A stretch of DNA of 64,000 bases from Thiocapsa sp. (lineage in GTDB: Bacteria; Pseudomonadota; Gammaproteobacteria; Chromatiales; Chromatiaceae): assembly GCF_018399035.1 (NCBI RefSeq), contig NZ_CP073760.1, forward strand, positions 2,601,001 to 2,665,000, given 5' to 3'. Under the pieces are notes generated by a model, which had not been told where the DNA came from, ran no database searches, and saw nothing but the letters and a program-made list of their open reading frames with translations. The position numbers were made by a program, and so were the translations under genes. Below are positions 29,294-38,347 of this stretch, in pieces (position 1 is the stretch's first letter; every line of letters begins with the position of its first letter).

Positions 29294-31297
29294 TCAGGGC
29301 AAGCGCCCCTCGCGGCGCAGATGCTGCAGCAGAAACCGCTGTCGCAGCAAGCCACCGGGGTCATCCGGGACGCGGCGCAACTGCGCCTCCATCGCCTGCT
29401 CGCGTTCCTGTGCCTCGGGGCCGAGCGCGTCCGACAGGGCGCTGTCCGAGGAAGGGGGCTCCTCGTCAGTCGGATCCGATGCCCCGTCCGCGTGCTGCGC
29501 CGCTCCGCCGGGCGCATCCTCCGGCAGCGCAACATCCTCGGTCTCGGCGATGTCGTCCGGACCGATGTCGCCGGGGTCGCCGGCCGGCCCGCCCTTTCCG
29601 CTCGATGCGGGTCCGGTCTCGGTTCGGTCCGGCGATGCCTGATCGGATGACGCGTCTGTCCCGGGCTCGGCTGCGGATGCCCGCTCGGATCCGGGCTCGG
29701 ATGTCTGATCGGCCCCGTCCGAGTCGCCGCCCGCCTGCTCGTCCGAGTCCTCGGGGCTCTCGCTCGCGTCCGCTTGCACGTCGTCGCTGCCGGGCGCGTC
29801 TGACGCATCTCCTCCGCCGCCCGAGGGTTCGTTGCCCGAGGAGCCTTGCGACCCGTCCGCGGGGTCGCCGTCGGCGCCCTCGCCACCCTCGCCCGCTTCG
29901 CCGTCCTCGGACGACTCGGGCGGCGCATCCCGCAGCGCCTCGAGCAGCTCCAGGTTGTGACGCGCATCGGCATGCTCCGCATCGCGTTCCAGCACGCGCG
30001 CGTAGGCGGCGATGGCCTCGTCGAGCCGCCCGAGGCGTGCGAGTGCATTACCGCGGTTGTAGTCCACATCCGGATCCGGCACGTCCGACAAGGCCGCGAG
30101 TGCACGCTCGTAATCGCCGGCCCGATAGCTGGCGGCGGCACGCCACGCCGGATCCCGAAACAGCTCGGCCGCCTCGGCGTTCGCGCCGGCGTCGAATTCT
30201 CGGGCGGCCTGCTGATCGGCCCGGAACCAGAAGTCGGACCACTCCAAGGCCCACCCGGGGGACGGCGGCAGGATCATGACACAGGCGAGGATCGACAGCA
30301 GCCATCCGCGCCGGAAGGCCAATGCAGCGAAGGGCAAGAGCACGAGCAACAACCAAGGACCCTCCTCGCGCCATTGATCGGACAGCAACGACGGCTCTTC
30401 GGTCAACTCCGCATCCATCGAGCCGAGGCCCATGAGGACGCGGGTGTCCGCGTCGCCGGCCTGCGATTCCACATAACGGCCGTTGCCGAGCCGGGCCAGC
30501 TCGCGCAGCTCGGACTCGGGCAGGCGCGCGATGCGGACCCCGCCGTCGCTGCTGGGCTCGAAACCGCGTGTTCCGTCCGGGGCCAGGGGGACGGGCGCAC
30601 CCTCGGAGGTGCCGACCGCGAGCACCGAGACGCGATGCCCGCCGGCCGCCAACGCCTGCACGGAAAACCGGGCTGCAGCCATGTCGCCGACACCGTCGGT
30701 CACCAGGACGATGTCGCCGCGATGGGCGGAGGCACGCTCCAGCAGCTCGCCGGCCGCACTCAAGGCCCGTGCGGTATCGCGCGCACCCGGCACCGGGATG
30801 AGGTCGGTCGTGAGCTGGGGCACCTGGACCGAGATGGTCGCGGCATCCCGCGTCAGCGGCGAGACCACGAAGGGCTCCGGGCCGAAGGCGAGCAGTGCGA
30901 CCTGCCCTTCCTCCGTTGCCTTGAGCAGATCCATGACCTCGAACCGGGCGCGCGCCAGTCGGGATGGGCGCAGATCGGCCGCGTTCATGCTTGGGGAGAG
31001 GTCGAGCAGGATGACCCGCGCCGCACTCGTCCCGTAGACGGGCTGCGCGACACGCTCCCAGGCCGGTCCTGCCAGCGCCAGCGTCGCCAGGAGCCAACCG
31101 AGACCCAACAGCCAGAGCGGCAGACGCCGCGGTGCATGGTCGGCGCCCACCAGGAGATGCGGCAGCAGATGGGCATCGACCAGGCGGCACCACAGCAGCG
31201 CTCCGGCCGGCCGTCGCCACAACAACACGAGGAGGATCACCGCCGGGATCAGGGCCAGCAGCCAGAGCGGACGCAGAAGCTGCAGCTCAGGCCACAC
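29294..31297 (-). CDS. BatB/BatC fusion: VWA domain plus TPR and acidic tail
   Basis: The 667-aa protein joins what are often two genes. An N-terminal pair of helices (about 9-25, 58-75) precedes a von Willebrand A domain with the MIDAS start LDLSPSMNAAD near residue 97, a helix near 305-340, TPR repeats (about 375-465; VDYNRGNALARLGRLDEAIAAY) and a long acidic Ser/Gly/Asp-rich tail (about 470-620). The start is a GTG overlapping the batA stop by 11 nt. VWA-TPR proteins of this kind act at the inner membrane with MoxR ATPases. The tail is low complexity and of uncertain role. Confidence 0.85.
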   Translation of the reverse strand: MWPELQLLRPLWLLALIPAVILLVLLWRRPAGALLWCRLVDAHLLPHLLVGADHAPRRLPLWLLGLGWLLATLALAGPAWERVAQPVYGTSAARVILLDLSPSMNAADLRPSRLARARFEVMDLLKATEEGQVALLAFGPEPFVVSPLTRDAATISVQVPQLTTDLIPVPGARDTARALSAAGELLERASAHRGDIVLVTDGVGDMAAARFSVQALAAGGHRVSVLAVGTSEGAPVPLAPDGTRGFEPSSDGGVRIARLPESELRELARLGNGRYVESQAGDADTRVLMGLGSMDAELTEEPSLLSDQWREEGPWLLLVLLPFAALAFRRGWLLSILACVMILPPSPGWALEWSDFWFRADQQAAREFDAGANAEAAELFRDPAWRAAASYRAGDYERALAALSDVPDPDVDYNRGNALARLGRLDEAIAAYARVLERDAEHADARHNLELLEALRDAPPESSEDGEAGEGGEGADGDPADGSQGSSGNEPSGGGGDASDAPGSDDVQADASESPEDSDEQAGGDSDGADQTSEPGSERASAAEPGTDASSDQASPDRTETGPASSGKGGPAGDPGDIGPDDIAETEDVALPEDAPGGAAQHADGASDPTDEEPPSSDSALSDALGPEAQEREQAMEAQLRRVPDDPGGLLRQRFLLQHLRREGRLP

Positions 31298-32291
31298 GAC
31301 GACGTGCCCCCGCGGACAGCAGCGGCGCGGCCGCCAAGCTTAGGCTCAGGAGCAGCGCGCCGGCCGCCGGCCACATGTAGAGCGAGCGTCTCGGCGTGAG
31401 CGAGCGCTCGTCGCGCTCGCTCGGCTCGAGTCGATCGAGCTCGGCGTAGATCTCTTCGAGCTGCTCGCGGGCATGGGCCGAGAAGAAGCGCCCGCCGGTC
31501 ATCTCGGCGATGCGCTGGAGCGTCGCCGGATCGAAATCGCTGCCCGCCCGCGCCGGAATACCGCCGAAGGGCGAGCGCGACTGCGCCATCCCGCCGCCGA
31601 TCCCGATGGTGTAGACGCGCACGCCGGCCTGAGCCGCCAGCTCCGCGGCGGCGAGCGGCTCGATGTGCCCGGCGTTGTTGGCGCCGTCGGTCATGAGGAT
31701 AACGACGCGATTGTCCTCCGGCTGGTCGCGCAGATGCTTGACCGCCAGGGCAAGGGCATCGCCCACCGCGGTCTCGCGACCGGCCAGCCCGACCACCGCC
31801 TCGCTCAGCATGGTCCCGACCGTGGTGCGATCGAAGGTGAGCGGCGTCATCAGATAGGCCCGGGAGCCGAAGAGGATGAGTCCGAGACGATCCTGCTCGC
31901 GCCGTGCGATGAATCGCTCCGCGACCGCCTTTACGAGTGCGATGCGCGAGACCATGCGGTTGTTCAGCTCGTAGTCGGCCACCTCCATGCTCCCGGAGAT
32001 GTCGAGCGCGATCATCAGATCTCGACCCGAGACCGGGAGTCTGACGGGCTCCCCGACCCATTCCGGACGCGCCGCGGCGAGCACCAGCAAGACCCAGGCG
32101 ACCAAGGCGAGGATCAGGCGCGGATTCAGCGAGCCGGTGCTTCGGGTGCCACGCGCAACCTCCGCCGCGAGGTCCGGATCCAAGTGGAAGCGCAGGGCCG
32201 CGCCCTGCTCGTCGGGGGCGCGCGGAAGCCAGATCGCCAAGAGCGGGAGAGGGAGGGCGAGGAGGGCGAGGGGCCAGGCCAGCGTGATCAT
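31287..32291 (-). CDS. batA: BatA-type VWA-domain protein
   Basis: The 334-aa protein has N-terminal helices (about 5-22 and 60-75), a von Willebrand A domain (about 85-280) with intact MIDAS DISGSMEVADYE, the threonine loop (LMTPLTFDRTTVGT) and the aspartate MTDGANNAG, and a C-terminal helix (about 305-325). This is the classic BatA arrangement: metal-dependent interaction domain on a membrane anchor. It overlaps batB/C by 11 nt. A 211-bp repeat cluster separates it from DUF4381 upstream within the operon. Confidence 0.88.
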   Translation of the reverse strand: MITLAWPLALLALPLPLLAIWLPRAPDEQGAALRFHLDPDLAAEVARGTRSTGSLNPRLILALVAWVLLVLAAARPEWVGEPVRLPVSGRDLMIALDISGSMEVADYELNNRMVSRIALVKAVAERFIARREQDRLGLILFGSRAYLMTPLTFDRTTVGTMLSEAVVGLAGRETAVGDALALAVKHLRDQPEDNRVVILMTDGANNAGHIEPLAAAELAAQAGVRVYTIGIGGGMAQSRSPFGGIPARAGSDFDPATLQRIAEMTGGRFFSAHAREQLEEIYAELDRLEPSERDERSLTPRRSLYMWPAAGALLLSLSLAAAPLLSAGARRRVA

Positions 32292-32415
32292 GCTGAAACG
32301 CGCTCGGCGGGTTTTTGAATCCTCATCGCATGGCCTCGAGGTCGCAGCGACATCTCGGCCTTGGAGCGGCGCGTTTCAGAAGGTTTTAGGCACGATTCAA
32401 AACCAACCGAAAAAC

Positions 32416-32626
32416 GTAGGATGGGTAGAGCGCAGCGAAACCCATCCTCGCAGCTCAAACGCCCGATCCGGCTAGCGGTGCGGAAAAGATGGGTTTCGCT
32501 GCGCGCTGCCGGTACCGAAGCCGAGGCGTCGGAGCGGGGAGGATGGGTTTCGCTGCGCTCTCCGTGAGCGGGAATCGGGGCGTCGGAGCGGGGAGGATGG
32601 GTTTCGCCGCGCTCTACCCATCCTAC
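32416..32626. repeat. GTAGGATGGGTAGAGC repeat, expanded copy 5
   Basis: This copy has the usual ends but is about 95 bp longer than the others because a GCGTCGGAGCGGGGAGGATG unit with following GGGTTTCGC is repeated inside. It lies inside the Bat operon, between the DUF4381 gene and batA. Confidence 0.85.
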
Positions 32627-32655
32627 GTCGGGTGTTTTTGAGGTGATTTTTGGGG

Positions 32656-33206
32656 TCATCTCGTTGCGACCTCTGGGTCGGCAGGCGTTCCCCCGGCTGC
32701 GCGAACTGCGGGGCCGCGGTGGCGACGGTTGGCGCAGATCCAGCTTTCCGCCAAAGCGGCCAAGGCATCCGGATTCGGCGGTGGATCGTCGGCGCGGGTC
32801 GCGCCGTAGACCAGGTCGGCGAGTGCCCGACCCGGCCCTTGACGAAAGCCCTCCCCGCCGCCGGTCGCATCCAGGAAGGCCAGCCAGGCATCCCCGGTGA
32901 GTCCGGCGACCTGCTCGCGCGGGAAGCGTGCGAGGGCGAGCCGGCGCAGCAGACGCGAGAGTGCGGCGACGAAGGCACGGGTGTCGCCGTCGGCCCGGAC
33001 CGCGGCCCGCAGCTCGGCGAGCTCGCGCAGGGCCGAACGGGCGGCGGCACCCCGACGCCGATGCCGGCGCCAGCGCACGCCGGCCACCCACAGCAGAAGC
33101 GCCAGGAACAGGGCGGCGGAGATCCACCAACCGGGGCCGGCGGCCACCATTGGATGGGATCCGGCAGATGCCAGTCGCGCAGTTGCGCCAGCGGATCGGC
33201 GTTCAT
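32656..33206 (-). pseudogene. DUF4381 gene with apparent one-base frameshift
   Basis: DUF4381 proteins are small single-helix membrane proteins of MoxR/Bat operons. The natural start at 33206 overlaps the DUF58 stop (ATGA) and gives the family N-terminus MNADPLAQLRDWHLPDP then WWPPAP. The family continuation GWWISAALFLALLLW is present, but in another frame. One G is missing from the GCCCCGGTTGG stretch at about 33129-33136 compared with what would keep WWPPAPGWW in frame. The rest reads on to 32656. Either the gene is broken, the base is a sequencing or assembly error, or translation restarts at the ATG at 33150 (164 aa, MVAAGPGWW). Confidence 0.75.
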
Positions 33207-34204
33207 ACGAAGCCCCCGGCGGCGGGCAAGCGCCCTCGCCCGCCGAGACCGAGCGCCAGGGCGGGACCGACCGGGGCATCGGCGGTCAGGCGCAGCAGGT
33301 GGGCGCGGTTGCGCCGCGCCAGCCGCTCGAGGGCCTCCATCCGACTGCGAAACAGGTCTTCGTACGCCTCGCGGCTCCCGGAGCGGGTCAGATCCAGCAG
33401 GCCGCGCCGGCGCCCGTCGGTCACGGGGTAGCGTCCGGATGGCGGCGCCTGGATCTCGATGCTGTCGTGCACCGGCAAGAGGATGACCTCGCAGCCGGCG
33501 GCCAGCTCGGTCATCCAGCGTGTCTGCGCGCGCAGGATGTCGGCGAAATCGCTGATCACGGCGACCAAGCTGCCGGGGCGGACCAGCCTGACGAGGTGTC
33601 CCGCGGCGTCCCCGAGCGAGGTGTAGCCGCCGGACTGGCCGGAGGACTCGGCGTCTGCGGAGAAGGCGGGCGACGGACTTGCCAGACGGTCGAGGAGCGG
33701 CAGGAGTCCCGCGGCACGCGAGGCCGGGCGGCGCTCCAGATGGCGGGTCTCGTCGAAGACCAGACCGCCGACCCGATCGCCGCGATCCACCGCGGCCCAG
33801 CCGAGCAGCGCGGCCGCACGCGCCGCGACGACGGACTTGAAGGCGATGCGGGTGCCGAAGCGCATGGACGGCCCCTGGTCGACCAGCAGCCAGACCGGAC
33901 GCTCGCGCTCCTCGCGGAAGAGTTTGACGTGCGGACGACCGGCCCGGGCCGTGACACGCCAGTCCATGTTGCGCGGGTCGTCGCCGGGCTGATAGACGCG
34001 CGATTCGTCGAACTCCATGCCGCGCCCGCGAAAGCGCGCCACATGGCCGCCGGTGCGGGTCGCCAGGACCCGGCCGCGCGGCGCGAGATCGAGCCGCCGC
34101 GCCTGCTCGCGCAGCGCGATCAGCTCGGTCAGCTCGGGGAGGACGCCCTCGGCCCGCGCATGCGGCGTCTTCGCGTCCTTCGCCTTCGGGGGGTTCGATC
34201 GCAT
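33203..34204 (-). CDS. DUF58 domain protein
   Basis: The 333-aa cytosolic protein is a DUF58 member, the usual partner between MoxR and DUF4381. The core motif MEFDESRVYQPGDDPRNMDWRV lies at residues 63-84, and a VWA-like fold follows (VWLLVDQGPSMRFG, with DxGxS replacing the typical MIDAS). It starts 12 bp after the moxR stop and ends with an ATGA overlap into the DUF4381 start, so these genes are translationally coupled. A role as an adaptor of the MoxR ATPase is known only by association. Confidence 0.9.
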   Translation of the reverse strand: MRSNPPKAKDAKTPHARAEGVLPELTELIALREQARRLDLAPRGRVLATRTGGHVARFRGRGMEFDESRVYQPGDDPRNMDWRVTARAGRPHVKLFREERERPVWLLVDQGPSMRFGTRIAFKSVVAARAAALLGWAAVDRGDRVGGLVFDETRHLERRPASRAAGLLPLLDRLASPSPAFSADAESSGQSGGYTSLGDAAGHLVRLVRPGSLVAVISDFADILRAQTRWMTELAAGCEVILLPVHDSIEIQAPPSGRYPVTDGRRRGLLDLTRSGSREAYEDLFRSRMEALERLARRNRAHLLRLTADAPVGPALALGLGGRGRLPAAGGFV

Positions 34205-34216
34205 GGCGAGGACCGC

Positions 34217-35281
34217 CTAAGGCGCCGGGACGCGTGCGAGCAAGGCCTCGATGAAGTCGTCCGGCCGACGGCCTTCCGCCTCCATCTCGTAGGACAGGAG
34301 CACGCGATGACGCAGGACATCCGGGGCGAGCGACTGGATATCCTCGGGCGAGACGAAGCTGCGCCCGTTCAGCCAGGCCAGGGCGCGCGAGCAGCGGTCC
34401 AGGGCGATGGTCGCGCGCGGGCTCGCGCCGAAACGCAGCCACCCGGTCAGGTCCGGGGAGTAGGCCTCGGGCTTGCGGGTCGCCATCACCAGGTGGACCA
34501 GATAATCCTCGACCTCGGGGGCCATGTAGAGATCGAGAATCGCGTGCCGTGCGGCAAAGACGCTGGCCTGACTCAGGACGACGCCGGGGGCCGCCGCGCG
34601 ATCCCGCCGGGCCTCCTCGCGATTGAGCCGCAGGATGGCACGCTCGGTCTGGATATCCGGATAGTCGACCCGGACATGCATCAGGAAGCGGTCGAGCTGG
34701 GCCTCGGGCAACGGATAGGTGCCTTCCTGCTCGATCGGGTTCTGGGTGGCCATCACCAGAAAAAGCCGCGGCAGCGGGTAGGTCTCGCGGCCGACCGTCA
34801 CCTGACGCTCGCCCATCGCCTCCAGAAGGGCCGACTGCACCTTGGCCGGCGCACGGTTGACCTCGTCGGCGAGCAGCAGGTTGTGGAAGATCGGGCCGCG
34901 ATCGAACCGAAAGGTCCCGTCTTGGGGGCGATAGACCTCGGTCCCGGTCAGGTCGGCCGGCAAGAGATCCGGGGTGAACTGGATGCGATGGAAATCGCCC
35001 TCGAGCCCGGCGGCAAGCTCCTTCACGGCCGTGGTCTTGGCCAGCCCGGGGGCGCCCTCGACCAACAGATGGCCGTCGGCGAGCAGCGCGATCAGCAGCC
35101 GATCGATCAGGCCGTGCTGACCGAGGATGGTCTCGCCGACCTGGCGCCGCAGTGCGGCGAATTCCGTCGCGAGTGAATCGGGCGAGGTGTCGGCAGCAGT
35201 GAAACCAGTGTTGGACGCGGCCGTCGTTGCGGCATCGCGTTGCGAGGCGGTGATCTGATCCAAGGTCGTCGCTTCCTTCAT
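34217..35281 (-). CDS. MoxR-family AAA+ ATPase
   Basis: The 354-aa AAA+ ATPase carries the P-loop GAPGLAKTTAVK, Walker B LLLADEVNRAP, sensor 1 (LVMATQNPIEQEGTYPLPEAQLDRF) and the C-terminal lid. MoxR proteins remodel or activate VWA-domain partners, here presumably BatA and BatB/C encoded downstream. The start MKEATTLDQIT at 35281 was chosen because the frame beyond it reads into the repeat at 35367-35481. The first ~45 residues are a poorly conserved, Ala/Thr-rich extension. It heads the operon. Confidence 0.92.
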   Translation of the reverse strand: MKEATTLDQITASQRDAATTAASNTGFTAADTSPDSLATEFAALRRQVGETILGQHGLIDRLLIALLADGHLLVEGAPGLAKTTAVKELAAGLEGDFHRIQFTPDLLPADLTGTEVYRPQDGTFRFDRGPIFHNLLLADEVNRAPAKVQSALLEAMGERQVTVGRETYPLPRLFLVMATQNPIEQEGTYPLPEAQLDRFLMHVRVDYPDIQTERAILRLNREEARRDRAAAPGVVLSQASVFAARHAILDLYMAPEVEDYLVHLVMATRKPEAYSPDLTGWLRFGASPRATIALDRCSRALAWLNGRSFVSPEDIQSLAPDVLRHRVLLSYEMEAEGRRPDDFIEALLARVPAP

Positions 35282-35366
35282 CGTGGTGTCGTCTCGGACG
35301 CCATCGGCCGATGCCGTCGTGCGTCTCTTATGTTGCGTGCGCTCCGGTAAGTGAACGCCATCAGCC

Positions 35367-35481
35367 GTAGGATGGGTAGAGCGACAGCGAAACCCATCCA
35401 GCCCGCGCCGAGGGCATCGGACCGAAACCCGGCAACTCGGCGGTTTGGAGGATGGGTTTCGCTGCGCTCTACCCATCCTAC
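35367..35481. repeat. GTAGGATGGGTAGAGC repeat, copy 6
   Basis: A complete 115-bp copy lies between the moxR start and the end of the HAD gene, both on the minus strand. Confidence 0.85.
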
Positions 35482-35518
35482 ATTGATCAGTGTGTTCAGC
35501 TTGTCTCTGAATCGTGCC

Positions 35519-36151
35519 TCAGGGCATCCCGGCGTCGATCGAGAGCAGATCGCGCGGATGACGGCACTGAAAGTCGGGGCCTGCGGCGGCCAGACTCTCC
35601 AAGGGCGTGTAGCCCCACGCCACGGCGGCGAAGCGGACCCGCGCATCGCGCGCCGCCTCGAGATCGCGCAGCTCGTCGCCCACATAGATCAGGCGCCCGG
35701 GGGCGATGCCCTGGATGCGGGCCTGTCGGCGCAATGCCCCGGCCTTGCCGAAGAGGCCGGTTCCGCCGACCACGCTGGTCAGACCGGGCAGACGATGCCG
35801 TCGGACGTACTCGTGCACGCTTGCCCGCGCGTTCGACGACAGGATACCCAACCGATGCCCGCGTTGCAGCAGCGTCTCCAACACCTCGCCGATACCCTCG
35901 ATCGGGGCCGTCTCCATCAGATCGGCACGCATGGCACGGCGCATCCGTGTCGCCAGTTGCGGCAGCTTGTACATGGGCACACCCAAGGCATGTACCACCT
36001 CGAGCGCGTGCATCCCCCTGAGCCGCTCCAGCCGCTCCCGACTCAACGGCGCGCACCCGAACTCCGGGCCGACGTGCCGGAAGGCCGTGAAGGCCACCTC
36101 GAGACTGTCGACAAGGGTGCCGTCGAAATCGAACAGGATATGAACCGACAT
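35519..36151 (-). CDS. HAD-superfamily hydrolase
   Basis: The 210-aa protein is a haloacid-dehalogenase-type phosphatase of the phosphoglycolate-phosphatase-like group. Motif I is FDFDGTLVDS (residues 7-16), motif II sits in LGILSSNARASV, motif III lysine lies in GLFGKAGALRR, and motif IV is YVGDELRDLEAAR. An alpha-helical cap follows motif I. The substrate is not known. It lies alone between repeats: the next gene on the same strand is 237 bp downstream. Confidence 0.85.
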   Translation of the reverse strand: MSVHILFDFDGTLVDSLEVAFTAFRHVGPEFGCAPLSRERLERLRGMHALEVVHALGVPMYKLPQLATRMRRAMRADLMETAPIEGIGEVLETLLQRGHRLGILSSNARASVHEYVRRHRLPGLTSVVGGTGLFGKAGALRRQARIQGIAPGRLIYVGDELRDLEAARDARVRFAAVAWGYTPLESLAAAGPDFQCRHPRDLLSIDAGMP

Positions 36152-36177
36152 CGGTCCCTCGTCAAACTGCGTCCCGC

Positions 36178-36262
36178 TAAACTGCGTCCCGCGGGGTATG
36201 CGCTGTTTTCCGGCAGGCTTACTTGCAGCTCAGTCTGAAACCATCGCAGAGGACGCAGTTTA
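36178..36262. repeat. 85-bp element, diverged copy C1
   Basis: It starts TAAACTGCGTCCC and ends GGACGCAGTTTA, again exactly 85 bp. It aligns without gaps to the reverse complement of the 45448-45532 copy (shared GGTATGCG.TGTTTT), but its 28-codon frame (KLRPAGYALFSGRLT) contains a TGA. Just before it lies a second TAAACTGCGTCCCG-like end at about 36163. Confidence 0.7.
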
Positions 36263-36281
36263 AGATTGTATTTTTTATTCC

Positions 36282-36364
36282 TGAACCGCGTCTCGCCTTC
36301 GGCTTTGACCGCGATGAGGCCGAACAAAGCGACTCACGACGCCTGTCACTCCGGACGCGGTTCA
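36282..36364. repeat. 85-bp-family element, copy C2 with TGAACCGCG ends
   Basis: This 83-bp unit starts TGAACCGCGTC and ends GACGCGGTTCA, and is joined to C1 by a 19-bp AT-rich linker (AGATTGTATTTTTTATTCC). The end sequence GCGGTTCA recurs at 36370-36375, where its TCA is the TGA stop of the CDGSH gene. Confidence 0.65.
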
Positions 36365-36372
36365 GTAGCGGT

Positions 36373-37020
36373 TCAGCCCTTGAAGCCAACCTTCTTATGC
36401 GTCCCGTCGCAAAACGGCTTGTTCTGCGATGCCCCGCAGCGACACAGAAACGCCTTGTCGCCCTGCCAGGCGAGCCGACCGCTGCCGGCGCGGATGCTCA
36501 GGTTTCCGGTCAGGACCAGCGGGCCGTCGGGCCGCATCTCCACGCCGAGCTTGCCGCCCGTCGCGGTGAGCCCCGGCCCTTTCTTGCCCACGGCACCATA
36601 GTCCTCGAACTTGGCCTCGACATGACTGTTGTCGCAGAACGGTTTGTTCTTGGACGCCCCGCACCGACAGAGCGCCGCCCGGAAACGCACGCCGGGCATG
36701 TCTTCTGCGGCACCTTCGATCTGCAGGTCGCCGGTGAGATAGAGCGGACCGTTGCAGGCGACGGTCAGGGTGTTTTCCGCAGGCGCCGTCTCCGGGACGC
36801 CGGCCTTGTCGGTGTAGGTCAAGGCGCCGCTCGGACAGCGCTCGACGATCTCGCGGACCTCCGCCTTCGACACCTCGTCCGGCATGCACCAGGGCTGACG
36901 CTCGGCCACGAAGAGGTCGCCCTCGGCGTGACCGCATTCGCCGACATGGATGCAGAGACGCCCGTCGAACCGGACGTCGATCTCCTTCCCCGCGAAGTCC
37001 AGTTGTCGTTTCTTGCTCAT
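36373..37020 (-). CDS. CDGSH iron-sulfur protein with N-terminal Fer4-like domain
   Basis: The 215-aa protein has an N-terminal divergent mono-cluster domain (about 18-70; DGRLCIHVGECGHAEGDLF, then EIVERCPSGAL) and two CDGSH-type motifs (CRCGASKNKPFCDNSH near 125 and CRCGASQNKPFCDGTH near 200), each with the Cys3-His ligands for a [2Fe-2S] cluster. Such proteins are small soluble redox or Fe-S-transfer proteins. The start MSKKRQLDFAGKEI at 37020 was chosen over a 145-codon upstream open frame. It diverges from a NhaR-like regulator across about 420 bp in which no other gene is seen. Confidence 0.9.
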   Translation of the reverse strand: MSKKRQLDFAGKEIDVRFDGRLCIHVGECGHAEGDLFVAERQPWCMPDEVSKAEVREIVERCPSGALTYTDKAGVPETAPAENTLTVACNGPLYLTGDLQIEGAAEDMPGVRFRAALCRCGASKNKPFCDNSHVEAKFEDYGAVGKKGPGLTATGGKLGVEMRPDGPLVLTGNLSIRAGSGRLAWQGDKAFLCRCGASQNKPFCDGTHKKVGFKG

Positions 37021-37438
37021 GCGTGCCTCGATGGGATCGGCCGTGATCCGACCCGCGATGGCGCGGGGCGATCCGCCGACGTTTTGGGATTGATGGGTCC
37101 TCGGACCGGTACAACTCGACGGCCCCGGTGATTCGCAAGCGCACGGCGATTGCCGTTTTCGTGCTCGGTCTAGTGTGGGGGTCCGCAAAGGAACAGACAA
37201 CGCCCGGCACGGCAACCGGCTGCGCACGGTTGCGACTCGACTCACGTGAACTTCGGACGCGGTCGCGGATCGGATCCGCGAAACGGCTTTCGGGTTATCA
37301 TCCGGAAGGATCCGGTCCCGGCCTCCGCCGCTCAGCCGCCGATAGCCATCAACGATAGCCATCGCCGAGAGCGCCCGCGGGCAACGCCTCGGCCCGGATC
37401 CTTCGCATTCCACCCCCAATCGCGCGGATCCACCCCCG

Positions 37439-38347
37439 ATGCCGAACCTGAACATGAAGCACCTGCGCTACTTTTGGGCCGTAGCGACGCACGGGTCCAT
37501 CGCCCGCGCCTCGGAGGTATTGCACCTCACGCCCCAGACCATCAGCGGTCAGCTGCGCGAGCTCGAAGATCAAATCGGGGCCAAGCTGTTCGGCAAATCG
37601 GGACGCAATCTCGCCCTGACCGAAAGCGGACAGGTGGTGTTCTCCTATGCCGACGAGATCTTCAGGCTAACGGGCGAGCTGCAGGACGTGGTGTCGGGCC
37701 GCCCGCCGGCCTCCGGCATCACCTTCAGGGTCGGAATCGCCATGGTCGTGCCCAAGCTGCTCGCCTATCGCGTCTTGGCGCCCGTGCTGGCGCTCCCGGA
37801 GCCGGTGCGCCTGGTCTGTCACGAAGCACCCCTGACCGACCTCTTGGCCGATCTCTCGGTGCACAAGCTCGACCTGGTTCTCGCCGACAGCCCGGTGAAT
37901 CCGGCGCTCAACATCCGCGCCTACAACCATGTTCTGGGCGAATCCGGGATCAGCTTCTTCGCGGTCCCCGAGCTCGCAGCACGCCATCGCGACGACTTTC
38001 CGCGTTCGCTCAACGGTGCACCGATGCTGATGCCGACGGCCTCGAGCTCACTCTATCGCGCACTCGAGCATTGGCTGGAGCGACACGACGTCAAGCCGCG
38101 CGTCGTCGCCGAGTTCGAAGATCGCGCGCTGATGAAGGTCTTCGGCGAGGCCGGGGCCGGCATCTTCACGACACCGACCGCGGTGGAGCAGGATATTCTC
38201 GCCAAGTACGGGGTCGCGCTGATCGCCCGGGTCGACGAGGTCAAAGAGCGCTATTACGCCATCTCCGCCGAGCGCCACATCAAGCACCCTGCGGTCTCGA
38301 CGATCACGGAATCGGCACGGCACGACCTCTTCGGATTGCGGGGGTGA
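37439..38347 (+). CDS. nhaR: LysR-family regulator, NhaR type
   Basis: The 302-aa protein resembles NhaR, the LysR-type activator of Na+/H+ antiporter and stress genes. The N-terminus MKHLRYFWAVATHGSIARAS, helix-turn-helix LHLTPQTISGQLRELEDQIG, and the effector-domain stretches KLDLVLADSPVN and DRALMKVFGEAGAGIFTTPT follow NhaR closely. ATG at 37439 is used; MKHLRYFW at 37454 is a possible later start. No nhaA antiporter gene is adjacent, so its target in this genome is open. It diverges from the CDGSH gene. Confidence 0.85.
   Translation: MPNLNMKHLRYFWAVATHGSIARASEVLHLTPQTISGQLRELEDQIGAKLFGKSGRNLALTESGQVVFSYADEIFRLTGELQDVVSGRPPASGITFRVGIAMVVPKLLAYRVLAPVLALPEPVRLVCHEAPLTDLLADLSVHKLDLVLADSPVNPALNIRAYNHVLGESGISFFAVPELAARHRDDFPRSLNGAPMLMPTASSSLYRALEHWLERHDVKPRVVAEFEDRALMKVFGEAGAGIFTTPTAVEQDILAKYGVALIARVDEVKERYYAISAERHIKHPAVSTITESARHDLFGLRG

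Noticed and set aside
32897..35176. 759-codon plus-strand frame opposite DUF58 and moxR
   Set aside because: Antisense of two clearly conserved genes; composition typical of shadow frames.
9248..35481. Short frames inside the GTAGGATGGG repeats (e.g. MGFASLYPSY-type peptides) as genes
   Set aside because: They recur in each repeat copy on either strand with disrupted ends, have no ribosome-binding site and are explained by the repeat itself.
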